Positions 62,603 to 64,000 of a DNA stretch of 64,000 nt are shown piece after piece (positions within the stretch are counted from its first letter, which is position 1; each line of letters begins with the position of its first letter). A program made the position numbers and the translations under genes. Under the pieces are notes generated by a model that saw only the letters and a list, made by a program, of their open reading frames with translations, was not told the DNA's origin and did not search any database. Source of the DNA: Burkholderia sp. (GTDB lineage: Bacteria > Pseudomonadota > Gammaproteobacteria > Burkholderiales > Burkholderiaceae); assembly GCA_031253835.1 (NCBI GenBank), contig JAIRVP010000019.1:1-64000 (forward strand). Direction: 5' to 3'.

Positions 62603-64000
62603 GTACGGGGCGTCAGTGCGGATTTCATTTTTGCGGCGCTGCGCCGGCATTCCGAACACACGCCTTCGGGCAGGCGCGGCATCGGGTAGTCGGTGCTGGC
62701 CGGGCCCGAGAAGCTGTGGTCGCTGCCCTTGAAATCCACCTTGCCGGGCGCGTGGATCTCGATGTTGCCGTTGCCGATGCGGATATACGCACCGCCGGAC
62801 GTCAACAGGATCGGCTGTTTCGACGCGACGTCGATCTGCGCCGTGGCGGCGACGATCTTCACGGTCTTCTGTGCGGTGAGCTGGATGTCGTCGTCGTGCG
62901 CGCGGATCTCGATCTTGCCGTTGCCGGCGAACAGCTTCATCCCGGCGTTCTGCGCGAACAGGCTGACCGACGAAATCACGCTGGCGATCAGCGATTTCCC
63001 GGTCGCGAGATGAGTCGTCTGGCCGCTGACGATGTTGACGTGCCGGTCGGCAACCATCTGCAGCGACTGCTGGCTCGCGAGCCCGATGCCGGCCGGGCTG
63101 CCGAACAGCATCACGGGCTGCGCGAACGCATTCGCGTTGCCGGTCCCGCCACCCGACGTGCGTCCGCCCGACGCGGCACCGGGCATGCTTTGCTGGGTCG
63201 CGTCGGTGAACGTCTTCAGCGCGTCGCGACCGGGGTTCAGCGTGTCGGCCTGATGCGTCTCGCTCACGTCGGACAGCGATTCGAGCAGGCCTTCGGCGCC
63301 GACGAGCTGCTGCTGCGTCTCGCGTACGTCGAGCGGCTGGCTCGATACGCCCTTCGGGTGCGTCGTGACGTACAGGCCCTGGTTCGCGCGTAAGGCACCG
63401 TAGGCATCGGTTCGCAGGTCGAAGCCGCTGCCGGCGTACGCACCGCGCGTATTGCCGGACTGCTCGATCAGATAACCGACATGCAACAGGCTGTTCGCCG
63501 TGCTGCTGTACAGCTGCGAGCGGTTTTGCCCGGTCGCGTCGTCCATCACGAGCTGGTTGTAGCCGCCGCCCGCGTATTCCTTCGAGCGGAATCCGGACAG
63601 CAGCCCGTCGGTGTGCCACTGCGGTTTGGTCGCGCCGTTGTAGAGCCGTGCGGTGACGATCGGCCGGTCGCAGTCGCCGGACATCCAGTCGACGACCACT
63701 TCCTCGCCGATGCGCGGCACATGCACGCTGCCATATCCGCCGCCCGTGTCAGACGACGCGACGCGCAGCCAGCACGATGCGCGCTCGTCGCCTTCATTCT
63801 GGCGATCCCAGTGAAACCGGACCTTGATCCGGTTCAGCTCGTCGGTATGGACTTCCTCGCCCTTCGGCCCCGCGACGGTGGCGGTCTGCAGATGCATTTC
63901 CGGCTTCGGGTGTTCGAACGGGCTGCGGAAAGGCACCGTCTGGCGCTGTGCCTCGATTTCGACGAGATAGAAGCCTTCGCTGCCGTCGGCGTGGCGCACG
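62599..64000 (-). CDS. vgrG: Type VI secretion spike protein VgrG, C-terminal part
   Basis: About 467 residues of VgrG lie in the window; the N-terminus is beyond the right edge. The gp27-like end (GFYLVEIEAQ) leads into the gp5 OB-fold region (LNRIKVRFHWDRQNEGDERA, in parts), the junction VHVPRIGEEVVVDWMSGDCD with RPIVTARLYNG, then the DUF2345 beta-helix with its repeats (KIEIRAHDDDIQLTAQKTV; GNIEIHAPGKVDF). The C-terminus ends with a cysteine pair (GVCSECRRSAA). VgrG tips the T6SS tube and delivers effectors loaded by the adaptor encoded next. Confidence 0.95.
   Translation of the reverse strand, partial: VRHADGSEGFYLVEIEAQRQTVPFRSPFEHPKPEMHLQTATVAGPKGEEVHTDELNRIKVRFHWDRQNEGDERASCWLRVASSDTGGGYGSVHVPRIGEEVVVDWMSGDCDRPIVTARLYNGATKPQWHTDGLLSGFRSKEYAGGGYNQLVMDDATGQNRSQLYSSTANSLLHVGYLIEQSGNTRGAYAGSGFDLRTDAYGALRANQGLYVTTHPKGVSSQPLDVRETQQQLVGAEGLLESLSDVSETHQADTLNPGRDALKTFTDATQQSMPGAASGGRTSGGGTGNANAFAQPVMLFGSPAGIGLASQQSLQMVADRHVNIVSGQTTHLATGKSLIASVISSVSLFAQNAGMKLFAGNGKIEIRAHDDDIQLTAQKTVKIVAATAQIDVASKQPILLTSGGAYIRIGNGNIEIHAPGKVDFKGSDHSFSGPASTDYPMPRLPEGVCSECRRSAAKMKSALTPRT

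Overview
The window looks like a replicon of a Burkholderia species, most likely of the B. cepacia complex (inference). The signs are very high GC with strong third-position bias, ACC deaminase beside an Lrp-type regulator, OmpC-type porins, many LysR regulators with small catabolic operons, a VgrG/Tle effector module and two-partner secretion. The density of accessory and catabolic genes suits a secondary chromosome. I saw no rRNA, tRNA, CRISPR array, IS element or replication origin.

Layout. 1-2.3 kb: a two-partner secretion pair on the minus strand (TpsB transporter, then the start of a TpsA exoprotein that runs off the left edge). 3.0-15.8 kb: a ten-gene Wzx/Wzy-type exopolysaccharide operon (priming transferase, Wza, phosphatase, tyrosine autokinase, two glycosyltransferases, pyruvyltransferase, flippase, a GH71-like glycanase and a polymerase), with most genes overlapping. 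15.9-23.0 kb: acdS with its Lrp regulator, a stand-alone 2-oxoacid dehydrogenase E1 with its own divergent Lrp regulator, and poxB; together they could make and consume 2-oxobutyrate. 23.1-25.9 kb: a LysR/aldo-keto reductase pair and a small methyltransferase behind a 29-codon leader ORF. 26.0-29.7 kb: a Pho-box operon with two alkaline phosphatases and a His-rich exported protein. 29.8-35.8 kb: an acyltransferase, a porin and a quaternary-amine-type ABC transporter. 36.2-38.4 kb: a lower-GC two-gene islet (membrane protein, LprI-domain lipoprotein). 38.6-46.7 kb: a sugar-acid type operon (aldehyde dehydrogenase, MFS, enolase-superfamily dehydratase, then a GMC oxidoreductase) with two LysR genes.

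46.9-48.3 kb: a coupled pair of unknown genes beside an orphan ParE-like toxin. 48.5-54.3 kb: an operon of Fae, aldo-keto reductase, GabD-type dehydrogenase and MFS transporter, with a divergent LysR gene. 54.4-58.0 kb: two small unknown genes, a LysR, a DUF3422 protein and a 59-residue ORF. 58.1-64.0 kb: a type VI secretion island on the minus strand (VgrG, DUF4123 adaptor, three tandem DUF3304 immunity-like genes, Tle1-like effector).

The points most worth a second look are the Tle1-like effector whose Ser and His motif positions are occupied by Asp and Gln, a repeated dyad (TCGAAA-N8-TTTCGA) shared by the transporter/porin intergenic region and the LysR gene next to fae, and the grouping of ACC deaminase with two 2-oxoacid-consuming enzymes.
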